This document shows, one piece after another, positions 1-9,858 of a DNA stretch of 64,000 nucleotides (its first letter is position 1; every line of letters starts with the position of its first letter). Origin of the DNA: Dama dama (taxonomy: Eukaryota > Chordata > Mammalia > Artiodactyla > Cervidae); contig NC_083692.1 in assembly GCF_033118175.1 (NCBI RefSeq), forward strand, positions 91,926,501-91,990,500. Reading direction: 5' to 3'. The position numbers were made by a program, and so were the translations under genes. A model generated the notes under the pieces. That model was given only the letters and a program-made list of their open reading frames with translations, searched no databases and was not told the DNA's origin.

Positions 1-66
1 GAAAATCCCATGGACAGAGAGCCTGGCAGGTTGAAAACAGTCAGAGCAACTGCATGTACAAACGCA
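1..66 (+). repeat. Bov-tA/Bov-A SINE, 3' remnant
   Basis: The first bases (AATCCCATGGACAGAG, AGCCTGGCAGG) match the right half of ruminant Bov-tA/Bov-A SINEs. The copy is cut by the window edge and internally deleted, since the CAGTCCATGGGG segment is missing. Confidence 0.7.
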
Positions 67-659
67 TGCACCTATAGGCTAATTTTACTGACAGAGATAA
101 TAAAGAATTCAAATAAATAAAAAGTACAAGTCTCAGGGATATTCATAAATCTCAAACTGAGTCTTTCTTGACAACACAGGGACCTTCTTAATTACCAATT
201 TTTAACCTGTCAAACTTTATTAATGATTTCTTTTATGTGTGTTGCAGTTCAAACAATTTTCTTCTTTCCTCTGACCCTTTGATCCGGTTACAGAGTGACT
301 GATAATTTATGGAAACAGTTTTCAGCTTTGGGTAGTCTCATATCATAGGCTTTGTTAGAGTTTAATGGTCAGGTTTTCCCTTTAGACAGCTGTGGGTATT
401 TCTGTGGTAATTTAATGTGAGATTTGCTATATAATATAAAAGTATTATCTATTGCACTAAAGAACAGTTACTGTGCCATAAAATACAAGAAAAAGCGAGG
501 CCTTTCTTCCATATAAGTAACATAGTTTCAGACTGCCTCCGCAGTGGTATTCGTAAAATATTATCATTATTGTAGATGTTTTTTAAAAAGTTTTCTTTGT
601 GTAGTATTTGGGTGGTTCCAGGTCTGAACTAATCTTGGAATTGGATTTCTTTCCTGTAG
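67..659 (+). other. Intron end upstream of first exon in window
   Basis: AT-rich intron with no repeat family or coding potential that I recognise. It ends in a good polypyrimidine tract and acceptor (TTTCTTTCCTGTAG, AG at 658-659). Confidence 0.7.
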
Positions 660-815
660 GGTGATGGTCTAGAGGACAATGAAAAGGATTTCTATGATTC
701 TGATGAGGAACAGAAGGAAAAGGCTGACAAAAGGAAGAGGCCATATACTATGGATCCAGACCATAGACTTTTAATTCGGAATACAAAGCCTTTGCTTCAG
801 AGCAGGAATGCAGCG
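660..815 (+). CDS. AP3B1: AP3B1 exon a (trunk, acidic loop)
   Basis: This 156-nt exon (52 codons, phase 0 at both ends) encodes GDGLEDNEKDFYDSDEE, a Lys-rich stretch, then YTMDPDHRLLIRNTKPLLQS and RNAA. The first third is an acidic, charged loop inserted between trunk helices in beta-3 adaptins. The second half returns to the helical-repeat trunk. The human protein reads GDELEDNGKNFYESDDD here, so the loop is conserved in character but variable in sequence. Acceptor CTGTAG and donor GTATGT are canonical. The protein numbering used below (w1) begins at this exon. Confidence 0.95.
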
Positions 816-991
816 GTATGTAAAAACCATTACAAGAAAAAATTCACAGCTTTTTAAAAACAGTGCTTAAAAGTATGCAAGTTCAATAAGTAATTTTGAG
901 TGTACTAATGGAGCATTTATTTATTTGTTTGTATACTAAAAATCAGGTTTTTATAGGTTACTTGGTTTGGTAGCTGTGTGCCTACTGTTCT

Positions 992-1154
992 TCATTTTCT
1001 TTTTTTTTTTTTTTTTCTTTTTTTTAAAATTTTTTTATTAGTTGGAGGCTAATTACTTCACAACATTTCAGTGGGTTTTGTCATAGATTGATATGAATCA
1101 GCCATAGATTTACATGTATTCCCCATCCTGATCCCCCCTCCTCATTTTCTTTTT
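992..1154 (-). mobile_element. L1 3' end, antisense, with target-site duplication
   Basis: A long T run followed by ATTAGTTGGAGGCTAATTAC, CAACATTTCAGTGGGTTTTG and a CCCCATCCTGATCCCCCCTC end is the reverse complement of a bovine L1 3' terminus. The insert at 1005-1141 is flanked by direct repeats TCATTTTCTTTTT at 992-1004 and 1142-1154, a normal L1 insertion signature. Confidence 0.75.
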
Positions 1155-1265
1155 GATTTTGTAATTGGATTCCTGAGATATGAGCCCAAGATGTTTTACA
1201 GTTGATCGGAAGACTGTATGTATGTCTCTATTATGAGATTATTGTTGTGAGTACTTAATAAGGTG

Positions 1266-1415
1266 GTTGTTGTTTAGTCACTAAGTCATGTCCAAGTCTG
1301 CGGCCCCATGGACTGCAGCATTCCAGGCTTCCCTGTCCTTCACTGTCTTCTGGAGTTTGCTCAAATTCATGTCTGTTGAGTCAGTGATTCTATCTAACCA
1401 TCTCATCCTCTGCTC
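1266..1415 (-). mobile_element. BovB 3'-end fragment, antisense
   Basis: TTGTTTAGTCACTAAGTCATG, CCCATGGACTGCAGCA, CAGGCTTCCCTGTCCTTCAC and GAGTCAGTGATTCTATCTAA are the reverse complement of the BovB LINE 3' region, which is shared with Bov-A SINEs. The copy is degraded. Confidence 0.85.
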
Positions 1416-2596
1416 ATTATATTTGTATTTATCTAGTAAAAGTTTTGAAAAGACTAATATATAGTTAGAAATACCTAGCATGACGCCTCATACATACATA
1501 GTAAATTCTAGCTGGTAGGAATAATTAAAAATCATCCTTACTTGGGTCCTAAGTTTTTGTTTTGTTTTATATCTTTATTTTAAATAACTCTTTATATTTT
1601 AAAATATTTTAAAAGAATACAGTAGAAAATTAGAAAATACAAACTAGCAAAACTAATATAACATTATATTTCCATCACATATCAGTTATAATATCTTAAT
1701 GCAGTTTTCCCCACATCTTTCTTTTCTGTATAAATGTCCCTCTTTGATATGTGTATATGTCTGTACATAATACATTTTAAACCAAGCTAAAAGTCATAGT
1801 ACACATAATATTTTGTAACATATTTTTTCTAGTCAGTTCCCTGTTTCTACTTCAGTAAAATTTCATCTCATGAAATACCAGTTTACCCTAAATTCTTTTA
1901 TAACTGGTTCACCTATACCAGTTACACTGCATTACATCTGATTGTTATGTCTTATAAACCTCTCAAGTCTTGAAGAATGTTCTCTGGGTTTGTCTGGTTA
2001 TTTTCTTTACTATACCTTGTGTTTCCAGTTAACTGAAAGTTAACGTAAGTTGTGATGAATTCAAGTTAAATGTTTTCTTAAACTTACTTTAATTAAAAAC
2101 AAATTCTTAATGAATCATTCTGTGCAACTAGTTAAAACTGAAAATGAGAGTTTCCCTTGAACTGCTTTGTTTTCTGATGCTTGAGAATTTGGTCCTTAGA
2201 GCTTTGTATGTGTGTCTTAGGAATTAGCAGAAGTTTTTATCTTATACTATGTATTTAGCTTCTAAATCATGATTAAGTAACTGCACAATAATGATACATA
2301 TTTTTTATTAATATTGTAAAATATGCTTGCATTTTAGTGTGCCCTCGCTTGACTTGATGTTACTTAAGTAGTTGTAACTTGCCAACAAAAATTACTTCAT
2401 AATTGACTCATTTTTAATTTAACTTTGTCTTGGAAATTGGCTTATAGTCCAAATACTTACTGATCAAAAATGTTTTTGAATAGTGAAACAAATAGAGGTA
2501 GTTTGTACTGTAACAGTAGACTTTGGTTCCCTGCTTATTTGATTATATACCAACTAGAGGTAGTTTATTTTTTGTTCCAATATGTTTTAGTATCCT

Positions 2597-3741
2597 GCTT
2601 ATTTGGTGCAGCTGGATTTAGAAAAGGCAGAGGAACCAGAGATCAAATTGTCAAAATCCATTGGGTCATAGAAAAAGCAAAGGAATTCCAAAAAAAACAT
2701 CTGCTTTGTTGACTACACTAAAGCCTTTGACTGTGTGGATCACAACAAACTGTGGAAAATTCTTAAAGACATGGAAATACCAGACTACCTTACCTGCTTC
2801 CTGAGAAACCTGTTTGTAGGTCAAGAAGCAACAGTTAGAATTGGACATGGAACAAAGGACTGGTTCCAGATTGGGAAAGGAGTACATCAAGGCTGTATAC
2901 TGTCCCCCTGCTTATTAACTTATATGCAGAGTACATCACAGGTGTAATCAAGATTGCCAAGAGAAGTGTCAACAATCTCAGATATGCAGATGATACCATT
3001 TTAATGGCAGAAAGTGAAGAGGAACTTAAGAGCCTCTTGATGAAAGTGAAAGAGGAGAGTGAAAAAGCTGGCTTGAAACTCAGCATTCAAAAGACTAACA
3101 TTGTGGAGTCTGGTCCCATCACTTCATGGCAAATAGATGGGGAAAAAGTGGAAACAGTGACAGGTTTTATTTTCTCAGGCACCAAAATCACTGCAGATAG
3201 TGACTGCAGCCATGAAATGAAAAGACCCTTGCTGCATGGAAGAAAAGCAATGACACGTCTAGACAGCAGAGACACCACTTTGCCGACAAAGGTCTATCTA
3301 GTCAAAGCTATGGTTTTTCCAGTAGACATGTACCGATGTGAGAGTTGGAGCATAAGTAAAGAAGGCTGAGTGCTGAAGAATCGACGGTTTTGAACTGTGG
3401 TGTTAGAAGAGGCTCTTGAGAGTCCCTTGGACTGCAAGGAGATCAAACCTGTCAATCCTAAAGGAAATCAACCCTGACTATTCATTGGAAGGACTGATCC
3501 CGAAGCTGATGCTCCAGTACTTTGACCACTTGATGTGAAGAGCCAACTCACTGGAAAAGACCCTGATGCTGGGAAAGATTGAGGGCAAGAGGAGAAGGAC
3601 AGGGCAGAGGTTAGATAGCATTACCGACTCAGTGGACATGCGTTTGAGCAAATTCTGGGAGATGGTGAAGAATAGGGAAGCCTGGTGTGCTGCACATGGA
3701 GTTGCAAAGAGTCAGACATGCCTTAGTGACTGAGCAACAAT
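2597..3741 (+). mobile_element. BovB (RTE) LINE, 5'-truncated, reverse-transcriptase part
   Basis: This is a 1.1 kb sense fragment of the ruminant BovB retrotransposon. Reverse-transcriptase motifs are readable in broken frames: GFRKGRGTRDQI, then DYTKAFDCVDHNKLW, then KGVHQGCILSPCL, then RYADDT (2980-2997) as the catalytic YXDD-type box. It continues through KVKEESEKAGLKLSIQKT and SGTKITADSDCSHEMKR to the standard 3' tail (AGTGACTGAGCAACA, ending near 3741). Stops and shifts (for example after 2712 and 2947) break the frame, so it cannot code for a working enzyme. BovB is known to have spread horizontally between reptiles and ruminants, but this is an ordinary dead copy. Confidence 0.93.
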
Positions 3742-5139
3742 AAATATTTGTAAAGGTTGACTTTGGAAGGATTGTGAATAGATTTTTTTTTTTTTTTTTT
3801 AGCATTCTTAACTTACAAGAGAGACTTTGAGAGTTTGTTTCAGGAATCTGTCAGTCCTGTTTAGATTGAATTGGAGATAACCGATACTGGAGGCAGTGTT
3901 GGGAGGCTGTTCTGACAGTCTGGATAAGGTGGTAGTATATGAATGGTTAGTAATAGAAAAGTTATTACAAGATGTACTTTCTTATAAACATACATAATGT
4001 AAGTGTTGAAGGCCTATGAGGTTGTGTATTTTCAGTTGTTTTGGAGTTATGGGAGCTTCCCTCATGGCTTTTACAAATTAGATTATAAAATTCAAATTTG
4101 GGTATTGAAGAGAGATTAAAACTCTTCGATTTGTAAATATTGGGGAAAAAGAAGATCCTTTAGCCCCTTTGGGTTAGGGAGTGCCCTAATTAATGTATCA
4201 GAACAAATGACATACTGAGTAGAATCTAGAATCTTAAACTCATTGACACATAGAAAGCACAGTTTATTAAGCGCCAGTTTTCTTTTCTTCATGTAATACT
4301 TACTAGCCATCTGTGTGCTTTAATATTTTTAAAAAATGACTGTCACCTATTTGTAGATTGTCTGTAATTAATTTTTTCTTACTAAAATTTTAAATTCAGC
4401 AGAGGCTGTTCTGTAATTAAAGTGTATTTGTAGATCACAAGTGAAGAAATTAGATATTCTTAAACTTCTCAATTTCCCAAGTCATGTCTGAAAGCTGGAA
4501 ATCAGTCTTGTTACAAAAAAGAAGAGTACACAAAAACGCCATAGAGCAGTAAGTTGAGGAACCTCTAACTCTTGTTTTAAAAAATGTTTCTTTGTTCTAG
4601 AAGAAACTGTTTTTGCTTTAAGCACCCTCAAATACTGTAAACTCTTTATGGCATACATAAAAGTCCTGCTATATATTTGTTACCTACAGCCCAAGCAAAA
4701 GTAGAGTAATATTAATATATCTTCATAACCAAAGACAAGATGATTAATTTCTGTAGCTCTCTCTTTGCAGTTGTCACATGCCAAACAGAATACTTTCACT
4801 AAGTGGAAAGTCTGGAGTTTTGATCTCTGGATCTAAGTGTAGAGGCATGTGGGGAAACACAGTCTTGTTGTATTTTATGACAGCAAAAGTCTGACTACCC
4901 CCATAATAGCTTTGAACCAAACACTATTTTTAAGGTTCTACATTTGAAAAACAGGATTTCAAATGCTGCTCTTTTAGAGGAATTGTTTTAATAGAGTTCC
5001 CTTAATTAGAACTTAAATACACTGAATATGGGTTTTTTTTTTTAAATTGTAACCTACTACTACTGTTACCTTTAAGGGTCTGGTTTCATTCCCTGTCTCA
5101 GGGTAGCGCCAGCAGCAGCAACACTAGGAAGACTGTGGG

Positions 5140-5205
5140 GTTTGGGGTGTGTGTCAAGCTTTGCCATGTACTGGCTGGCAGACCTTGGGTAGTTCATTGA
5201 ACCTT
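5140..5205 (+). repeat. MIR SINE fragment
   Basis: GCCATGTACTGGCTGGCAGA followed by CCTTGGGTAGTTCATTGAACC resembles the MIR core (tgtgaccttgggcaagt...). The piece is short and diverged. Confidence 0.5.
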
Positions 5206-5224
5206 CTTTTTTTTTTTTTTTCTG

Positions 5225-5712
5225 AGGGTGTACAGTACTGCTTTCCTAGAGCTGCCGTAACAGTTTACCAAAAACTGTGTGGATTAAAGAAATAAAAATT
5301 TCTTTAATTTTTTATTAAAGAAAAATATTTATTTAAAAATAAAGAGAAATTTATTCTTTCACATCTCAGGAGACCAAAAGTCTTAAGTCAAGATGTCGAC
5401 AGGGTTGGTTCCTCCTGGAAGCTCTCAGGGAGAAATTAGCTTCTGGAGATTGCCAGCAGTTTTTGGCATTCCTTGACTTATATGCCTCACTGCAATTTCT
5501 GCCTTCATCTTCATATTGCCTTCTTCTCTGTGTCCTTTTCTATCTCTGATAAGGACACTCAAATTGGATTTAGGGCCCACTCTTTAATCAAGTATGATCT
5601 CATCTTGATCATTACCTTAATAACGTCTTCAAAAACTATATTTCCAAATAAGGTCACATTCTGAGGATAGGCATGACTTCCTAAGGGGACCCTGTTCAAC
5701 CTGCCACACAGG
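5225..5712 (-). mobile_element. MaLR/MLT1-type LTR remnant, antisense
   Basis: Read on the minus strand the segment has the order of an MLT1-type non-autonomous LTR: TATTTGGAAATATAG, a GATTAAAGAGTGGGCCCTAA block, a GTGTCCTTATCAGAGATAG block, CCAGAAGCTAATTTC and finally GCTGCCGTAACAG reversed near 5251-5264. It is diverged by indels and carries no coding region. Confidence 0.55.
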
Positions 5713-5798
5713 GTAACAACATACTCATCTTGGTTCATGGGAATTTTGTAGGAGTTAAAGGAAATAATGTATTAGAACATACTTTGAAACTGTAGTAT

Positions 5799-5849
5799 GG
5801 AACTGCTCATAGTTCTTTTTTTTTTTTTTTGGAACTGCTCATAGTTCTT
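5799..5849. mobile_element. Poly(T)-only insertion between 19-bp direct repeats
   Basis: The 19-mer GGAACTGCTCATAGTTCTT occurs at 5799-5817 and again, perfectly, at 5831-5849. Only T residues separate the copies. This looks like target-primed reverse transcription that copied nothing but a poly(A) tail, read here on the opposite strand, and duplicated its target. Confidence 0.7.
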
Positions 5850-5874
5850 ACTGTTTTCATGCTTTATCTTTTAG

Positions 5875-5972
5875 GTGGTTATGGCAGTTGCTCAACTGTA
5901 TTGGCATATAGCTCCAAAATCAGAAGCTGGCATTATTTCTAAATCACTAGTGCGTTTACTTCGTAGCAATAG
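5875..5972 (+). CDS. AP3B1: AP3B1 exon b (trunk)
   Basis: This 98-nt exon encodes VVMAVAQLYWHIAPKSEAG, IISKSLVRLLRSN and the first two bases of Arg, so it leaves phase 2. It is an alpha-helical trunk repeat. VVMAVAQLYWHI continues the RNAA of the previous exon exactly as in mammalian beta-3A, where human has a Ser at the Ala of HIAP. The acceptor is TATCTTTTAG; the donor GTATGA is moderate. Confidence 0.96.
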
Positions 5973-7484
5973 GTATGACATCATTTTACATGTGTGGTTT
6001 CTTTTGTATTGTATTACTTCACTAGTAATGTTTGAACAAAGCAAGTGTGTCTATTAGGCATTTAACACATGATTCTGACTGTATTTTGTCAATTGAGATT
6101 TCATACTTAAGGGGATTATTATAAAAGCCTGTAAATTATTGATTTCAAAGTTAATGTTAAATATTGAAGTTGTTTTTTTTTTTACCTTAAGCCCAAAGAA
6201 ATTGGAAGTATTTTTTTTGTAATATAGTATATGCTATTACAGTAGCCAAGTATTTTTGGTATTTCTAGGCATGACAGTAACAATTTGGGGGATTTACATT
6301 AAATCTGGAGTCACTGAAAAACAACATTAAATATATTATTGTATTGACTAGTGTAATTATATGAGACTACATATAAAGCAATATATATGCTGAATTATGT
6401 AGTTTATGACAGAATGACTGCTTTTTGTAAAGTTACAATATTTAATAGTTCTATTTAAGAGGAAGCTATATTCTTAATATTACTTGTTTTAAAGAAATGC
6501 ATAATCTTGCTATTTCCTGGAGATAGGTAGGTAGGTAGCAGTGTACTTTTCAGTTTTACCTCTCTTTAATTCAGCAATTCAAGTCAACAATTCGGGAAAC
6601 CTTGAGTTCCTGTCACATGTCCTTTGTAAGTTTAAGATCAGATGTTTGTCATTTGTTTTGTTTTCTGTATATAAAAATACTGTTGTTTCAAGCTATTTAG
6701 CTTACCCTGAATGTTTTGCAGTAATTAGTTATTTTAAATTAAATTTTTTTCCTTTGAGTACTTGTGTTAATGAGTTGAGAGGAGGAAGATAAACATTTAT
6801 TTTTGCTCTTAGCTGAGAATTCGTGCCACGACTTTCACCCTAGGTTGGCTTTTCCCCTTCCTTAGTAAGATACTATTTCCTTTGCGTTCCTCTGTCTTTT
6901 CGCGTAGTCATTCTTTCCCTTTGTCAATTCATTAAGTTCTGTTGTCCATAGCTGGTTCAAATAAGGATCTGGAATGCATCTTTCACATGAAGCATTATAC
7001 CAGATTCGGTTGTACATTCATTTCTTAGATATTTGGACTTAAAATAACATGGCTTTTTTTCTTTTGAAACTTGTCTTTCACTTTGGACAGAATTGAGTCA
7101 CATGATGAGCCCACATGATGAGCCCTCCAGTCAAGAATTTGTATTAACTGCGGTTATGTTTGTTCCGTTAACCCTAAGAACACCTTCTTTGCATGTGTTC
7201 AGAGCATGTACAGTATTGGCTCTGCCTCTTTGGAATACAGTATTACAACATTAGTTTTAACTCTTCCACGTGATGAATCAAATCTAATGTTATAGCCTGT
7301 AGGAAAAATGTATTTTTAAAAGGCATAAATATCTTAAGATTTACTAGAAAATTTTCAGTATTATATTTAAGAGTTCCTTTCAATGTGAAGCTTACTCCTG
7401 ATTTTTTTTCTTTAATAGACTGTTTACTTTAGGATACATTTTGTTGGAAAATATACCTAGTCAAAATTCTACTTTAATTTCTAG
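5973..7484 (+). other. Intron b-c, 1.5 kb
   Basis: AT-rich with no young retrotransposon recognised. It contains a perfect 13-bp tandem duplication (7099-7124). The segment 6800-7260 is less AT-rich than its surroundings, and I could not assign it to a family. Confidence 0.6.
7099..7124. repeat. 13-bp perfect tandem duplication
   Basis: CACATGATGAGCC occurs twice back to back (7099-7111 and 7112-7124). This is probably replication slippage. Confidence 0.85.
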
Positions 7485-7539
7485 GGAAGTGCAATATATT
7501 GTCCTACAGAATATAGCAACTATGTCAATTCAAAGAAAG
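7485..7539 (+). CDS. AP3B1: AP3B1 exon c (trunk)
   Basis: A 55-nt exon. Its first G completes the Arg codon begun in exon b, and the rest encodes EVQYIVLQNIATMSIQRK, ending in phase 0. The peptide matches beta-3A. It is separated from the next exon by only 88 bp (7540-7627), the shortest intron here. Acceptor TTTCTAG and donor GTATGT are canonical. Confidence 0.96.
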
Positions 7540-7627
7540 GTATGTATGTTGTGAACACAAAATTTAAGAGAGAAATGAATACACGAGTACCATAAATGTA
7601 TTTTATATGTTTATTTTTGTAATCTAG

Positions 7628-7699
7628 GGTATGTTTGAACCTTATCTGAAGAGTTTTTACGTTAGGTCAACTGATCCAACTATGATCAAGATACTGAAG
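7628..7699 (+). CDS. AP3B1: AP3B1 exon d (trunk)
   Basis: 72 nt, 24 codons, phase 0 to 0: GMFEPYLKSFYVRS, TDPTMIKILK. The human protein has TLK where this has ILK. It is part of the helical solenoid that packs against the other AP-3 core subunits. The donor is GTATGA. Confidence 0.96.
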
Positions 7700-8739
7700 G
7701 TATGAATGCTCTTATTTTTCAGACTTTAATGCATAATTACTTTGACACTATTGCTGTAACTTTTAGTTTAGCATTTCCAAGATGGAGACCTGTTTTTTTT
7801 TTTTTAATAATACATTGGGGGATTCTCTTTATGCTTTTAAAACTACATTATTATATACTAATTACTCTGCTACAGTTTAATAAGACAAAGACATGCTGCC
7901 TATACCTTGAATAACTCACAGTAAGTGAAAGAGACAGACATGTAAATAGATGATTTCAGCACTTTGTTTTAAGGGATTTATAGGTGTGAATTGAGTGTGG
8001 TGGCAAAAGAGAAAGATGCAGCTAATTTTGTGGTATATTTAGAAAAGACTGATGGAAAAGATGATATTAGAGTAGGAGTTGTATTCAGGGAATGATAACT
8101 ACAGTATAGAGTGTAGTTATGAATATAAAGTTATAATGATGAAAACAGTGTGATACTTGGAATATGTGATAATAGCATGAAGCATGGAAACAGATCTGTG
8201 CATATCAAAATGTATCATATATGAGGGGAGACATTATAAACCAGTGAGAGCTATTCAATAGTAGACTGTTCAACAAATATTGAAATGATTGGTTAATCAC
8301 ATGGAAACTTAAGTTTAATAAAAAAAATCTAAGACACACCCAAATTGTAGAATAAATTTACAGAATAATTGGTTTGCAGTTAGCAAAATCATCCAGGTCA
8401 TGATGGTCAAAAGAAAGGTTGAGAAACTTTTAGACTGAAGGAGACTAAACAGCTAAATATAATGTATGATATGAAACTGGATCTTTTTTTTATATATATT
8501 ATTGAGATAATTAGTGAAACTTAAATGTAAGTGATTAAAATATAGGTTTGATGTATCAGTGTTGATTTCCTGGTTTTCTTGGTTGTGTTGTGACCTGTGG
8601 GACAATGTCCTTATTTGCAGAAAATACGTACAGATGTGTTTGGGATGATGTGATATCATTTTGGCAACTCTGGAAGCAAATGGCTCAGATGAAAACTGCT
8701 TTTTACCTTTTCTATATGTTAAGAATTACTTTTTAAAAT

Positions 8740-8874
8740 AGTACAACAAAGTAAGATGTTTTCATCAAAATAAAATGAAAAGTTAGTTCATAATCTAGGA
8801 GAAAATATTTACAGTACATAATCTAAAAATTGACTAGTGTCCAGAATATATAGGAAAACTCATACAATCTGTGC
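8740..8874 (+). mobile_element. Old L1 ORF2 3' fragment
   Basis: AATCTAGGAGAAAATATTTAC and CTAGTGTCCAGAATATATAGG resemble the L1 ORF2 C-terminal segment (GGGAGAAAATATTTGC..., TATCCAAAATATAC...). The piece is short and diverged. Confidence 0.5.
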
Positions 8875-8879
8875 CTTTT

Positions 8880-9110
8880 AATTAGAGTGTTTAGATCATT
8901 TGCCTTTAATGTAATTGTTGATATGAATTTGTTTATGTCTACATCTTTTATTTTAGTTTTCTGTTTGTCCCATCTATTCTGTGTTCCTGTTTTCCTTTTT
9001 GAAGCTTTTCTTCAGATAAATTGAATATTTTTTTATGAGTACATACTGAAATTTTTTTAGTAAGCCTATTGGAGATGAACTTTTAATTGCACATTTTTTT
9101 TTAACTGAAT
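8880..9110 (-). mobile_element. Old L1 fragment, antisense
   Basis: GTTTAGATCATTTGCCTTTAA, TAATTGTTGATATGA, and a run like TTTCTGTTTGTCCCATCTATTC match antisense L1 ORF2 text seen across mammalian L1M elements. It directly adjoins a sense L1 piece. Confidence 0.5.
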
Positions 9111-9498
9111 CCAAAAGAAAGAATTAAAATGTCTAAATATTTGGTTTGGTAGGATGGAGGAAAACTAATCAAAAGAATTAATTGGTATCTGGAATATAGA
9201 GGTATTACATGAAGGGCAAGTTGTTTTCTAACTTTATTATTAAAAGAAAAAGAAAACTGCCTTAAGTTGTTCAGGTTAATTAGATAGTAAATTGTAAAGT
9301 TGGAGCAAACAATTAACGAAGGTGTAGAATTCTCTTTTTTGTAATTATTTTTTTAAGCACTATGTAATTATTCTGTTTGTAGATGTAGGGAGACAAAGTT
9401 CAGCTGAAAGGCATAGTGTCTCACATTTGTAATAGGCATTTTTTTAAAAATAGAAATTCTATTAAATTGCTAACCTTTATTAAATTCACTTTCTTTGT

Positions 9499-9760
9499 TT
9501 TTTTTTTTTTTTTTAATTTTTATTTGAAGGGTATTTGCGTTACAGAACTCTGCTGTTTTCTGTCAAGCATCAGCAAGAATCAGCCATGGGTACACCCATG
9601 TCCCCTCCCTCCTGAGCCTCCCTCCCGTCTCCCGCCCCATCCCACCCCTCTAGGTTGTCACAGGGCCCCTGTGTGAGTTCCCTGGTCAAACAGAAAGTTC
9701 TCATTGGCTGTCTGCTTTACATTTGGTATTGTAAGTTTCCATGTTGCTCTCTCCATACCA
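9499..9760 (-). mobile_element. L1 3' end, antisense
   Basis: The poly-T start, then CAAGAATCAGCCATGGGTAC, a C-rich CCTCCCGTCTCCCGCCCC block, CACAGGGCCCCTGTGTGAG and TAAGTTTCCATGTTGCTCTC form the reversed 3' UTR end of a bovine L1. It lies 36 bp upstream of the next exon, so the exon's acceptor sits just past the insertion. Confidence 0.7.
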
Positions 9761-9795
9761 TCAAAAAACGTTTACTTTCTCTTTTTCTACCTTAG

Positions 9796-9858
9796 CTTGA
9801 AATTTTGACAAACTTGGCAAATGAAGCCAACATATCAACTCTCCTTCGAGAATTTCAG
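9796..9858 (+). CDS. AP3B1: AP3B1 exon e (trunk)
   Basis: 63 nt, 21 codons, phase 0 to 0: LEILTNLANEANISTLLREF, Q. This is identical to mammalian beta-3A in this stretch as I remember it. The acceptor is CTACCTTAG. The donor GTTTGT is weak at positions +3 and +4, so this 63-nt exon is a plausible in-frame skip. Confidence 0.96.

Larger units (their letters stand above)
816..5874 (+). other. Intron a-b, 5.06 kb
   Basis: Apart from the repeats listed separately (L1 end, BovB pieces, MIR, MaLR-like LTR, poly-T insertion) the remainder at 1416-2596 and 3742-5139 is AT-rich with no gene or repeat that I can name. A 19-T run lies at 3782-3800. Confidence 0.6.
7700..9795 (+). other. Intron d-e, 2.1 kb
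   Basis: 7700-8739 is AT-rich with no clear family; parts near 7920-8060 could be a decayed L2, unproven. 8740-9110 carries two L1 pieces in opposite orientation and 9499-9760 an L1 3' end. Nothing coding was seen. Confidence 0.55.

Noticed and set aside
3004..3369. 121-codon ORF on + strand
   Set aside because: It is the remnant of the BovB reverse-transcriptase frame, broken at both ends, not a host gene.
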